Source: Arthrobacter citreus (lineage in GTDB: Bacteria > Bacillota > Bacilli > Bacillales > Bacillaceae_G). Taken from it: a stretch of DNA of 64,000 bases. Both the position numbers and the translations under genes were made by a program. Below, one piece after another: positions 10,028 through 17,992 of the stretch. The stretch spans positions 806,001-870,000 of the forward strand of contig CP053688.1 of NCBI GenBank assembly GCA_013200995.1, written 5' to 3'. The first letter of the stretch is position 1, and the number at the start of each line of letters is the position of its first letter. The notes below the pieces were generated by a model. That model searched no databases, was not told where the DNA came from, and saw only the letters and a program-made list of their open reading frames with translations.

Positions 10028-10179
10028 ATAGAACTATAATGATAGATTGATTAAATATGTGAAAAAATAGGATATTTTACCTTTAAAAGTAGAGGGTGAT
10101 TTTTGTTATAATAATTGGGAAATTAAGTGAGCTTTTAATTAACCATTGTAGTGAAATTTTATTTTATAGGAGCTTGTAG

Positions 10180-10869
10180 ATGCTAGATTACATATGGTTA
10201 AATGCCGAATCGCCTATATTAAATCAACTTCCAAGCGGATTTAAATCAGCAGCAATATTATTTCATCCATTTATTCAAATGCCCAAAGATTGGGAGCAAA
10301 ATAAAAGTATTAACGAATGTGAGCACATTTATCCCAGTGATGAGGAAATCTTGCATCTAGGTAAACAAGTGAGTTGGATGAGTATGATGCATGATTGTGG
10401 TTTTACAACTTTTAATGAGATCGCAATTGCATTAAAAACATCAATTGGTGCATTTAAAAAACAATATATCCGAGATGATTTAGCTGAAAAATTAAACACT
10501 CAAATTTAAAAAAATTGTTTTTATCCTAACGAGGATGATACATCGATATTTTTTATACAAGATTTAAAAATAGTTTTAGAATCTAATGGGGCTAAATATT
10601 TTAGCTATTCTGATCCATTATTAGACAAAAGTGGTGTTTTAGAAATTGAAAAACTTACGCCCTTGGAAATCGGCGATTTAGCACTTAAAGAGTTAATTAT
10701 TACAGATGAAAATATGGAATTCGCATTTATGAATGTATATGATTCTTTTATTTCTATATTTATGACACGAGATGAAAAGATTGATGAGATTGTTAAAAGG
10801 ATGGGATGGGAAGCTATAATATGTGACGACAAAACTTATATTGATTGGTATTGGTCAAATCCCCGTTAG
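10180..10869 (+). pseudogene. Hypothetical gene split by an in-frame TAA (possibly DUF2711-like)
   Basis: The frame opens at ATG 10180 (TAGGAGC upstream), runs 109 codons to a TAA at 10507-10509, then stays open in the same frame for 119 more codons to 10866. The second part has no ATG or GTG near its beginning and only one late TTG, so it is best read as the 3' half of the same gene. The joined protein would be about 229 residues, soluble and mildly acidic, with LPSGFKSAAILFHPFI near the start and RMGWEAIICDDKTYIDWYW at the end. From memory it resembles Bacillus DUF2711 proteins, but this was not checked. The simplest reading is a single nonsense mutation. Confidence 0.65.
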
Positions 10870-10893
10870 AGTTGTATTGGCAACTCTTTTTTA
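10868..10893 (+). terminator. Rho-independent terminator
   Basis: AGAGTTG (10868-10874) pairs with CAACTCT (10881-10887), followed by TTTTTT. Confidence 0.8.
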
Positions 10894-10896
10894 AGG

Positions 10897-10927
10897 TTGA
10901 TCAACTACTCATACGATAGTTGATCAA
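10897..10927. repeat. Perfect 11-bp inverted repeat
   Basis: TTGATCAACTA (10897-10907) and TAGTTGATCAA (10917-10927) flank a 9-nt loop, just after the terminator above and before the next gene. It could be a second terminator or an operator; no clear T-run follows directly. Confidence 0.7.
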
Positions 10928-11012
10928 GATGGGTTGCTTTTTCAACTCATTTTTTATTCAACAAAATGGCAGTTTGTTGTAAAAGGAGTGAAATACTTTA
11001 GTAGGAAAAGAG

Positions 11013-11528
11013 ATGAGTATGGAGGAAAAAGAATTGCAAATTAAAGAACTAAACGCAAAATTTCAATCTAAAAAAATACCAAATTATTTTTTAATTGATG
11101 ACATTGACCGAATTTATAAAGAAAAATATAAAATTAAAGAATTAGCAATTAAAGATTTCTTAGAATTAAAAGAGGATCCATATGTAGATTTCCCTAATAT
11201 AATCAAGTGTTATCAGATCGATGATGAAACTGTTTTAAATAATTTATATAGTGAGGAAGAAAAGGAATCACAACAAGAGTTTTATGAATTTTTATTAAAT
11301 ACCTATCCAGATGAAGAATTTAAATTAAAGGATCAAAAAATAATTAATATTATTTTAGAAAGTAAAGACGGTAAACGAATTAGTGGTTATACGATACAAG
11401 GTGGTAGGTGTGATTATATAGAAAAAGAATTAGTAGTTTTTATAGGAATAGAGGCGGAGAACCAGAAATTAGATAACATCAAATTCATAAACTATTTAAA
11501 TGCCTTAGATGAAATTGGATATTTATAA
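11013..11528 (+). CDS. Hypothetical acidic cytoplasmic protein
   Basis: 171 residues, rich in Glu, Lys and Ile, no signal peptide or membrane helix. AGGAAAAGAG precedes the ATG at 11013; a second ATG at 11019 is a possible alternative. The N-terminal 60 residues look helical (EEKELQIKELNAKF) and the C-terminal part alternates like a small alpha/beta domain. It lies with other small unknown genes between strong terminators and appears monocistronic. No family recognised. Confidence 0.6.
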   Translation: MSMEEKELQIKELNAKFQSKKIPNYFLIDDIDRIYKEKYKIKELAIKDFLELKEDPYVDFPNIIKCYQIDDETVLNNLYSEEEKESQQEFYEFLLNTYPDEEFKLKDQKIINIILESKDGKRISGYTIQGGRCDYIEKELVVFIGIEAENQKLDNIKFINYLNALDEIGYL

Positions 11529-11539
11529 TATTTATTCTT

Positions 11540-11568
11540 GTACAACTAATGCACTGCATTATTTGTAC
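11540..11568. repeat. Imperfect palindrome
   Basis: GTACAACTAATGCA (11540-11553) is nearly complementary to TGCATTATTTGTAC (11555-11568), one mismatch in 14. It lies between the stop codon and the terminator of the upstream gene. Confidence 0.6.
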
Positions 11569-11578
11569 TAGTGTTTCT

Positions 11579-11606
11579 AAGGTTGTCAATTTAGATAACC
11601 TTTTTT
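11579..11606 (+). terminator. Rho-independent terminator
   Basis: AAGGTTGTC (11579-11587) pairs with GATAACCTT (11594-11602, one G-U), followed by TTTT. Confidence 0.8.
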
Positions 11607-11799
11607 AGTTCAAAAATCAAAATTTAAATTTAACAAAAACAGTTTATTTTAATCCGAAAGTAACAAGATGAGATGATTTGCATGTACATAGGCACACAGT
11701 CAAGCACGCGATACATATAATTTAATACGGTATGTGCGAAAGCACTTAACCGCCCTAATAACACCGGAAGAATTATACAAAAGGGAAGGGCGGGGTAGC

Positions 11800-11949
11800 A
11801 TGGAAAACAATGATTCAAAGAATAACAGTGCTACATCAGTTCCTAATAAACCCGTTGGCACAGTTATTCTACGAAATAAACCAAATATTAATTTAATAGC
11901 GAAAAGTGTAATGATTGCCTTTAAAAACGGTACTACAGTAAAAAAGTAG
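11800..11949 (+). CDS. Small hypothetical protein
   Basis: 49 residues beginning MENNDSKNNSATSV, an Asn/Ser-rich head followed by a more hydrophobic tail (GTVILRNKPNINLIAKSVMI). The ATG at 11800 has GAAGGGCGGGG upstream, which favours it over an in-frame GTG at 11734. The last codons and the stop fall within the gene's own terminator stem. It lies directly before the kamA remnant, close to where kamA was deleted. Confidence 0.45.
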   Translation: MENNDSKNNSATSVPNKPVGTVILRNKPNINLIAKSVMIAFKNGTTVKK

Positions 11950-11960
11950 TCCGTTTTTTT
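11923..11960 (+). terminator. Terminator overlapping the end of the preceding ORF
   Basis: AAAAACGGTACTAC (11923-11936) pairs with GTAGTCCGTTTTT (11946-11958) with one bulged base, then more T. The 5' arm is coding sequence of the 49-residue ORF. Confidence 0.8.
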
Positions 11961-11984
11961 ATTGTTAAAGTACATTATTTAAAA

Positions 11985-12404
11985 AATGCAGTACCTACTT
12001 TTGTAGTAGATGCACCAGGTGGTGGAGGGAAAATTTCACTTCAGCCAAACTATATCGTCTCTCAAAGTAGTAAAAAAACCGTGCTACGAAATTTTGAAGG
12101 TGTTATAACTTCTTATCCAGAGCCTGAGAATTATCAAGAAGATACTGCAGAGGATTATTTTTCACTTGTTTATCCTGATTATTTAAATAAGGCTGCTAAA
12201 GTTGGTATTGCTAGTATTATGAATGATCAAGTACAAAGCTTAATTCCAGCAGATTTAGAAAGAATTAAAAAAAGGGAGCAGTATCAAACAGATCCAACAC
12301 ATAATTCATTAAAAGATAAAAGAGAAAAAAGAGATGAACTAAAGGAGAAAAAATATCAAGCTCAAATTCAAAAAATGGATGGAAGTGAAAAGAAAGATGA
12401 GTAA
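11985..12404 (+). pseudogene. kamA: kamA (lysine 2,3-aminomutase), 3' remnant
   Basis: Starting at NAVPTFVVDAPGGGGKI the frame matches the C-terminal 140 residues of lysine 2,3-aminomutase, including LRNFEGVITSYPEPENY and the KDKREKRDELKEKK tail. KamA is a radical-SAM, PLP-dependent enzyme of about 470 residues that converts L-lysine to L-beta-lysine. The CxxxCxxC iron-sulfur motif and the PLP lysine region should lie upstream but are missing; the sequence before 11985 is a terminator and an unrelated small ORF. Enzyme activity is therefore lost. The remnant still overlaps yokU by 8 nt, as expected from the B. subtilis gene order. Confidence 0.88.
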
Positions 12405-12687
12405 TCCATTAAAGTGTGATTGGTGTGGAGAGGAAAATGCAATAGAAACAAAAGCTGTTGTACATTGGGAATTACCTGATGGCTCACGCGCAATCACAAT
12501 TACAAATGTACCATCATTTCATTGTAATCAATGTAATTTCACTTATCAGAAGGAAGAGATGGTTAAGGAAATAGAAGATCAGTTATTTCTTATTTCAACA
12601 AAACTACTTCCAGTTTCGGTGTCATTTGATGAATTAATGAAGCAGCCGAGGTTGCTAAAAAGAAATTATTTTGACTTCTCGTCATAG
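12397..12687 (+). CDS. yokU: YokU family zinc-ribbon protein
   Basis: 96 residues. Two CxxC pairs, CDWC near residue 8 and CNQC near 46, form a YgiT-type zinc ribbon, and the tail LMKQPRLLKRNYFDF is typical of YokU. The start at 12397 gives MSNPLKCDWCGEEN; an ATG 18 nt upstream is possible but less well placed for GGAAGTG. In B. subtilis yokU sits beside kamA and yozE, and the same order is kept here although kamA is broken. Function unknown; a regulatory or metal-binding role is only inferred from the fold. Confidence 0.85.
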   Translation: MSNPLKCDWCGEENAIETKAVVHWELPDGSRAITITNVPSFHCNQCNFTYQKEEMVKEIEDQLFLISTKLLPVSVSFDELMKQPRLLKRNYFDFSS

Positions 12688-12781
12688 AACTTGTATTTTT
12701 AAATTATAAAATAGTTCGCTTATCTAGTTTTTTGTAAGCGGGTATATTATATGAAAATATAAATAAAGCTGAGGGAGAATC

Positions 12782-13000
12782 ATGAGAAAGTCATTTTACC
12801 ATTATATGATGAAACATAGAAACTATAAAATTCCTACTGATATTGGAATATTAGCAGATCATCTTTTTAATGATCACTCGTTTCCAAAACAATCTTCAAG
12901 CTATGACGAAATTAGCTCATATTTAGAATTGGATGGTACTTTTTTACAATCTATGAGCGTTTTCGACGAAGCATGGAACTTATATGAAGAAGATCAATAG
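12782..13000 (+). CDS. yozE: YozE family protein (UPF0346)
   Basis: 72 residues, full length for the family. MRKSFYHYMMKHR, DHSFPKQSSSYDEISSYLE and FDEAWNLYEE are the conserved blocks of YozE, a small helical SAM-like protein of unknown function found across Bacillaceae. GAGGGAG precedes the ATG. Its stop codon is the first part of the terminator stem. Position between yokU and yodN is conserved. Confidence 0.92.
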   Translation: MRKSFYHYMMKHRNYKIPTDIGILADHLFNDHSFPKQSSSYDEISSYLELDGTFLQSMSVFDEAWNLYEEDQ

Positions 13001-13036
13001 ATGTAACTTAGTTTAAACTAAGTTGCATCTTTTTTA
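12999..13036 (+). terminator. Rho-independent terminator
   Basis: A 16-nt arm (12999-13014, AGATGTAACTTAGTTT) is complementary to 13015-13030 with one G-U pair, followed by six T. Confidence 0.9.
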
Positions 13037-13234
13037 TTTATAAAAAAACTGTGTTAGTTCTTCTATTTATAATTTGTACAGATCGCTCTTTGAACTTGCT
13101 TTAAACTTCTGCCCTATAAAATAGGCTAATCCCTTTTTTTATTTACTCTGAAAATGACAGACAATTATCTATCGGCTGCATAGTATACAGTAAAAACGTA
13201 TTAGTCACGACGAATGGAGAAGGAGGTAAGAAGT

Positions 13235-13903
13235 ATGACAAAGAAAAAACAACCGAAGTATAACGTAGATGATATTGTCGTGATAACGTTATATGGAACT
13301 GTAGGTAAGATAACAAATATTAAATTGATGGATGGCGTTTTTGTATATGAGGTCAATAATCATGACGGACTTTATGTTGAGAATACTCTTCAACTTCTCA
13401 ACGAATATGATGGGAAAAAACTTGAAAAAGAATGGATCGAAGTTAATTATTCATTTTCTTTCGGGGATCTCGTTCAAGTCAACGGATATGAAAAAGAAAT
13501 TTTTCGTATTGTTGGATACCGTACTGAAGTTTGGCGATATAAAAATGACGCGTGGGAAGATACAATTTATGAATTAGCGCGCATTACTGATGGAGAATGG
13601 TTAGAAGCCGATGAAACAGATTTAACTTTAATTGCATCAGCACAAACTGCAAATGCAATCTTGAAGAAATTAAGAAATGATAAAAATGGCATTACTAAAT
13701 TAGACTTAGAAAAACTGCGCTCAATGAATGATTTTAATAAAAATAGAAATAAAACAACAAAGCAAGAAATAATCGATGGATTATTAGATATATATAATGA
13801 TTATGCTGTTTTATATTCAATCTTCCAAGATGAAGAATATAAAATTGTGATGGATCTTGTGCTTAAAAATTTAAATAAATTCTCAGAGAAGAAAACGAAT
13901 TGA
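13235..13903 (+). CDS. yodN: YodN-like conserved protein
   Basis: 222 residues, cytoplasmic. The ATG at 13235 lies 7 nt after AGGAGGT; an in-frame ATG 21 nt upstream is less likely. The N-terminal half is beta-rich with two KOW/SH3-like segments (DDIVVITLYGTVGKI, FGDLVQVNGYEKEIFRIVGY), followed by a helical C-terminal part (ANAILKKLRNDK to the end). Assignment to YodN rests on gene order next to yozE and yozD plus the general match. Role unknown. Confidence 0.72.
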   Translation: MTKKKQPKYNVDDIVVITLYGTVGKITNIKLMDGVFVYEVNNHDGLYVENTLQLLNEYDGKKLEKEWIEVNYSFSFGDLVQVNGYEKEIFRIVGYRTEVWRYKNDAWEDTIYELARITDGEWLEADETDLTLIASAQTANAILKKLRNDKNGITKLDLEKLRSMNDFNKNRNKTTKQEIIDGLLDIYNDYAVLYSIFQDEEYKIVMDLVLKNLNKFSEKKTN

Positions 13904-13916
13904 GAGAGAGGATATT

Positions 13917-14072
13917 CTACAATAATTGTAGAATTATATGAATCATAAAAGGTATGCCTATCCCTAATAAAATAAAAAATGCAATTGTCGTCAGTTTTTC
14001 AGCAACTTCTTCAAACTTGTCATCATTAACCATAATTTCTTTTAAATTAGCTAGCTTGTCCATTTTTATCAT
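13917..14072 (-). CDS. Small single-helix membrane protein
   Basis: 51 residues, convergent to yodN. The protein starts MIKMDKLANLKEIMVNDD and has one hydrophobic helix (TIAFFILLGIGIPFMIHIIL) at the C-terminus, so it should be a bitopic membrane protein with a charged cytoplasmic head. GGGAGCGAG lies 7 nt before the ATG. The stop codon falls in a 9-bp palindrome (13914-13934) that could terminate transcription. It lies inside the conserved yodN-yozD interval. Confidence 0.6.
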   Translation of the reverse strand: MIKMDKLANLKEIMVNDDKFEEVAEKLTTIAFFILLGIGIPFMIHIILQLL

Positions 14073-14225
14073 TGGTAATCTCGCTCCCTTAACATGTTTT
14101 AATTGAATATATGCTTGTCAATGTTGTATTATGCTAAAGGTTACATATTAATATTTTTTGTGCTTAGTAAGGTTTTTTTCATATTTTCTCATTTTTCACA
14201 TATTAACTAGTAAGGGGTGATGCTA

Positions 14226-14402
14226 GTGAAAGAAATTGAGGTAGTTATTGATACGGAAGAAATAGCAGAATTTTTCTATCAACAGCTCATTCAACGAGGA
14301 TATGTTCCTGAGGAAGAGGAAATTGAAGAATTAGCGGATATTACTTTTGAATACTTACTGGAAAAATGTATGATTGATGAAATTGATGAAGAAGATGAAT
14401 AG
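14226..14402 (+). CDS. yozD: YozD family protein
   Basis: 58 residues, very acidic. VKEIEVVIDTEEIAEFF, QRGYVPEEEEIEELADITF and EYLLEKCMIDE match YozD end to end. The GTG at 14226 is chosen because AAGGGG lies 8 nt upstream and it gives the family's usual length; a GTG and an ATG just upstream are too close to that site. Function unknown. Kept in order between yodN and yodM. Confidence 0.88.
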   Translation: MKEIEVVIDTEEIAEFFYQQLIQRGYVPEEEEIEELADITFEYLLEKCMIDEIDEEDE

Positions 14403-14493
14403 TCATGAAAGTGGCGACGGGTAATCTCGTCGTTTTTCTCTGTGTATCCAAAGTACAAGCAGACTTAGCGGTAAATTAGATTTGGAGGAATTT

Positions 14494-15117
14494 ATGAAAA
14501 AAAATAATTGGATACTAATTATTACGTCTATCTTTCTATTTATTATTTTAGGACTTATTTATGATTCGAAAATGATTCATAACCTGGACCAATCAGCATT
14601 TAAGTTCTTTGAATTCATTCGGACTGATGCATTGGATTCATTTTGCTATTTCTTAAGAGATTTTGGTTCTTCAAAGATGTATTTGACATTCGCGGTCGTC
14701 ATCTTAGTCTATTCAATTATTCGTAAGCGTATATGGACTGGCATTTCTTTAATTATTACACTCTTAACTGCTAGAGTAGTTGTTACATTTTTAAAAGATA
14801 TATATGAGAGACCACGTCCAACTTCAATGTATTATGTTGAAAGTGGATTTAGTTTCCCAAGTGGACATGCGGTTATGGCAACAACTTTTTTTCTAAGTTT
14901 AGGATTCATTTTAATTGTGCTTCAACCTTCTTTAATGAAGCATAAAAGAGTAATTCAATTTATCGCACTTTTAATTATTTTTTTAATTTCGATGAGCAGA
15001 ATTTACTTACATGTACATCATTTCTCTGATATTATTGCTGGTTGGTTAGTTGGATACGCTTGGTATAGTATTTGTAAAAATATATTTATTTTTTTACATG
15101 AAAGAAGACAGGTTTAA
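14494..15117 (+). CDS. yodM: PAP2-family membrane phosphatase (YodM)
   Basis: 207 residues with about six membrane helices. The three phosphatase motifs are present: KDIYERPRP (101-109), PSGH (122-125) and SRIYLHVHHFSD (168-179), giving catalytic His125, His175 and Asp179. The family dephosphorylates lipid phosphates such as phosphatidylglycerol phosphate or undecaprenyl pyrophosphate at the outer face of the membrane; which one applies here cannot be told. TTGGAGGA lies 6 nt before the ATG. Last gene of the yod/yoz block. Confidence 0.9.
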   Translation: MKKNNWILIITSIFLFIILGLIYDSKMIHNLDQSAFKFFEFIRTDALDSFCYFLRDFGSSKMYLTFAVVILVYSIIRKRIWTGISLIITLLTARVVVTFLKDIYERPRPTSMYYVESGFSFPSGHAVMATTFFLSLGFILIVLQPSLMKHKRVIQFIALLIIFLISMSRIYLHVHHFSDIIAGWLVGYAWYSICKNIFIFLHERRQV

Positions 15118-15126
15118 ATAAAAAAC

Positions 15127-15172
15127 ACACCTATAAAATATAGATTTGATCTATGTTATAGGTGTATTTTTT
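15127..15172 (+). terminator. Rho-independent terminator
   Basis: ACACCTATAA (15127-15136) pairs with TTATAGGTGT (15156-15165), with an inner TAGAT/ATCTA helix, then ATTTTTTT. Confidence 0.9.
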
Positions 15173-15196
15173 TATATTTTATTCTTTATGAGACAA

Positions 15197-15511
15197 TCAA
15201 GTAGGCCAATATAACTGATTTAAGAATAATGTATATTTAATTGTAGCATCCGTACGTTTATCGAATTCCCGAGAACGAAAGCCATAAGTAATATTTACGA
15301 CTACTTCATAAGGAGAAATAATATGAGCACTAGTATCAATCGTTGTTCTAAAGAACATACCTTCTTGATCTGAAAAACCATAATCAATTCCGCTTAAAAC
15401 ACTACTTGCACTTAAAACTCTAAAGGGATATGTTCGAAATAAACGTGAAATCGTTCTTCCACCTGTAAGTGCTTCTGGAAAACGAACAACATCTTCAATG
15501 AAGTTAATCAC
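15197..15511 (-). CDS. Hypothetical protein
   Basis: 104 residues, GTG start preceded by GGGGTGAT at 6 nt. Soluble, beta-rich composition (FRTTIDTSAHIISPYEVVVNITYGFRSREFD split by short turns). Convergent to yodM. In B. subtilis yodL neighbours yodM, but the sequence could not be matched to YodL from memory, so no name is given. Confidence 0.6.
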   Translation of the reverse strand: MINFIEDVVRFPEALTGGRTISRLFRTYPFRVLSASSVLSGIDYGFSDQEGMFFRTTIDTSAHIISPYEVVVNITYGFRSREFDKRTDATIKYTLFLNQLYWPT

Positions 15512-15770
15512 AATTTATCACCCCAAAAGATGTATATGTCATAATCACATAAATTTATGTTGTAATACGAATTGATATGGTAAACGAGGTGCTAATGTAA
15601 CCTTAAAAGTTTTAAAGGAAATACATAGATAATCAAAGGACAAGGGGATTACATATAAATGTCTTATTCAACAGAATGGCATGATGTAAGAAAAAGATTT
15701 ATTGAAATTAATCTGAATAAAATAATAAGGTCGAATAGCAATACTCGAATTGTTAGGAGTGTTTATAAAT

Positions 15771-16217
15771 ATGCCTGTTATTAAAAGAGAAGAGAAAAGC
15801 CGTATGGTAGGTCTTTTGATTTTATTCGTTTTTGTGATTGGAATAGGAGCTTTATTTTTTCCTATAATCCAAAATACATATAACAAACTTAGTATTCAAA
15901 GAACTAAGACTATTACTAACGCTTCAAAAACATTTACAAAAGACGAAATTTATATACTTGAACGAAATCAAAGAATTTCTGCTACTAAATTTGAGAAAGA
16001 AAATGAATGGCTGTCTAAAGAAATTAAAACAGGTGCAACAATGATCGAGTTTAACTATGACTTTATGTATGATCATCCTGAATATGATTCAGTTAAAATT
16101 TCATTTACTATAACCAAATACAAAGTTGCTGGGAAAACAGTAGCGTTTATCTCGGATGAAGGAAAAATAACTAAAATTCATTCGAAAAGTGGCTGGAAAG
16201 ATTACACTACTAAATAA
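15771..16217 (+). CDS. Membrane-anchored hypothetical protein
   Basis: 148 residues. A basic head (MPVIKREEKSR) is followed by one membrane helix (MVGLLILFVFVIGIGALFF) and an extracytoplasmic domain of about 110 residues with a PepSY/DUF-like alternating pattern ending in KIHSKSGWKDY. TAGGAG lies 11 nt before the ATG at 15771; a TTG 21 nt upstream is the alternative. Unknown function. Confidence 0.6.
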   Translation: MPVIKREEKSRMVGLLILFVFVIGIGALFFPIIQNTYNKLSIQRTKTITNASKTFTKDEIYILERNQRISATKFEKENEWLSKEIKTGATMIEFNYDFMYDHPEYDSVKISFTITKYKVAGKTVAFISDEGKITKIHSKSGWKDYTTK

Positions 16218-16256
16218 TTAGAGTGAATTAACGCCACTTTTGTTTAACAACATTTA

Positions 16257-16281
16257 AGCTGCTTCGGTAGCTATATTTTTT
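16257..16281 (+). terminator. Rho-independent terminator
   Basis: AGCTGC (16257-16262), TTCG loop, GTAGCT (16267-16272), then TATATTTTT. Confidence 0.5.
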
Positions 16282-16509
16282 AGTAAATGTATAGAGAGTT
16301 GTTTAATAAGATTGTAGAAAAATGGGCAAATTTACTTTGGTAATTTGAAAGGCATATTTGTTAAAATTGACTAAGATATTCATTGATTTTCCTTAAAAAA
16401 TTTAAATGTTTTCATATAGGAAGAAGAATTTAGATAGCTATACATCATAAAAAAAGCTTACATAAAAAAGCACGCAAAAATATAGGAAAAGGATTTTTGG
16501 AGGGGTAAA

Positions 16510-16866
16510 ATGTTTGAAGGCGGAGATTTTTTGTTTACGTTCGGTCCCATTTTTATTGGTATCATGTTTGTAATAGTTCTATCCATAATTGTAATATCAA
16601 TCATAAAGGGAGTTTCACAATGGAATAAAAATAACAACTCACCAAAATTAAATGTAAAAGCCAAAGCTATAGCTAAAAGAACAGCCGTACAAGGTGGAGT
16701 GGAAAATAGGTCATATAGTAGTTATTTTGTAACGTTTGAAGTAGAAAGTGGAGATCGAATAGAATTTCAGGTAAAGGATGCTGAATACGGAATGATTGTT
16801 GAAGGTGATAATGGAGAACTTGCATTTCAAGGTTCTAGATTTCTTGGTTTTAGTAGAATCAGATAA
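16510..16866 (+). CDS. DUF2500 family membrane protein
   Basis: 118 residues. N-terminal membrane helix (FGPIFIGIMFVIVLSIIVIS) followed by a beta-rich domain with VKAKAIAKRTAVQGG, SSYFVTFEVESGDRIEF and GDNGELAFQGSRFLGF, the conserved blocks of DUF2500. TTGGAGGGG precedes the ATG. The domain probably lies on the cytoplasmic side. No function is known. Confidence 0.82.
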   Translation: MFEGGDFLFTFGPIFIGIMFVIVLSIIVISIIKGVSQWNKNNNSPKLNVKAKAIAKRTAVQGGVENRSYSSYFVTFEVESGDRIEFQVKDAEYGMIVEGDNGELAFQGSRFLGFSRIR

Positions 16867-17107
16867 ACTTGAAACGCTTCATTAATTTTAATCTGTCATC
16901 GTAGTTACCATATATATAAAGCTGATTGAACTAGCGTTTTGTATTAATCGATCATGTGGTCTTTTTAGTTAATTGCAAAAAGGATTATCCAAATATCATG
17001 GGGAAAAAGCCAAAGTTCTCTAAAGTTACAAATACACGTTATGATAGTATAGTCATAAAAAGGTATTTCAGTCACACATAGCGTAAAGTATGGAAAGGAA
17101 TCGATTT

Positions 17108-17275
17108 ATGAGAGATTTTTTTTTACGTTTGATCCCCTTAATTGCCATGATTTTTGTAACTATACTTAATTTCATTTCTAAAGATTATGTATCATTTGTC
17201 ATTTGTTTTTTTATTGTCATTTGGTTAATATATTATTTTCTCATTGGAGAGAAGAAAGAAAAAGAAGTAAATTGA
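17108..17275 (+). CDS. Small membrane protein
   Basis: 55 residues with two closely spaced membrane helices (LIPLIAMIFVTILNFI and VSFVICFFIVIWLIYYFLI) and a charged tail GEKKEKEVN. The ATG at 17108 has AAAGGA 8 nt upstream; an earlier in-frame ATG at 17090 has none. Unknown function. Confidence 0.5.
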   Translation: MRDFFLRLIPLIAMIFVTILNFISKDYVSFVICFFIVIWLIYYFLIGEKKEKEVN

Positions 17276-17361
17276 ATTTCTCTACCTGCTTACATACTAT
17301 ATATCTATATCCAACTAAGCACATCCGATAGTTGAGTAAGAAAGTTAACATTAACAACAAA

Positions 17362-17387
17362 AGGCATTGCTTATGCAATGCCTCTTT
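17362..17387. terminator. Bidirectional terminator
   Basis: AGGCATTGC (17362-17370), loop TTAT, GCAATGCCT (17375-17383), with CTTTT on the plus side and an A-run before the stem. It serves two convergent genes. Confidence 0.8.
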
Positions 17388-17476
17388 TCCATTTATTTAA
17401 TACCAATTAGCGTATTATTTAAATTACTAATTCAATAATTGTTGCAATGTGGTTTTATAATTAATACCTACTTTTA

Positions 17477-17794
17477 TTATTCAAAAGTAGATAAGAATTC
17501 TTCTACTGATTCTGGCGTTTTTGCATTTGCACTATGTAAATGGCCAATTTTTTCACCGTTTTTATATACTAGTAAACTTGGAATACCCATTACTTGTTGT
17601 TCACTAGCGATTTCTGGAAACTCATCGCGATCCATTGTGTACCAAGTAAATGAAGGATGTTCTTCGATAACCTCTCCAATAAATGCATCTAAACGTGTAC
17701 AATCAGGACACCAAGTTGCAAAGAATTTAACGACTACTGGCTTTTCACTATTTATAACTTCTTCATATTTTTTTACATCAACTAATTTTTCCAT
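17477..17794 (-). CDS. Thioredoxin-family protein with CPDC active site
   Basis: 105 residues, one thioredoxin fold. The active site reads FFATWCPDCTRLD, so the two cysteines are separated by Pro-Asp instead of the Gly-Pro of housekeeping thioredoxin; the cis-proline is in MGIPSLLVY. No signal peptide, so cytoplasmic. TAGGAGGC lies 5 nt before the ATG. A disulfide or peroxide-linked reductase role is likely; the electron donor is unknown. Confidence 0.9.
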   Translation of the reverse strand: MEKLVDVKKYEEVINSEKPVVVKFFATWCPDCTRLDAFIGEVIEEHPSFTWYTMDRDEFPEIASEQQVMGIPSLLVYKNGEKIGHLHSANAKTPESVEEFLSTFE

Positions 17795-17992
17795 AATTGC
17801 CTCCTAAGCTTTTATAGCTATATTTTGTATCATATTTAGTAGTATTTCAATTATTTTAGCTTAATAATGCATTTTTTAATTTATTCATTTAAAAAGGATA
17901 CAAACGTTCGTATGTTGATGTAAAATATAATTAAATAAAAGCTGTAGTTTCGATACAAGAAAACGGCCAATAAAATAAATGAGGTGTATTAA

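Noticed and set aside
12081..12404. A separate 107-residue gene starting at GTG 12081
   Set aside because: The GTG is an internal codon; homology to KamA continues upstream of it.
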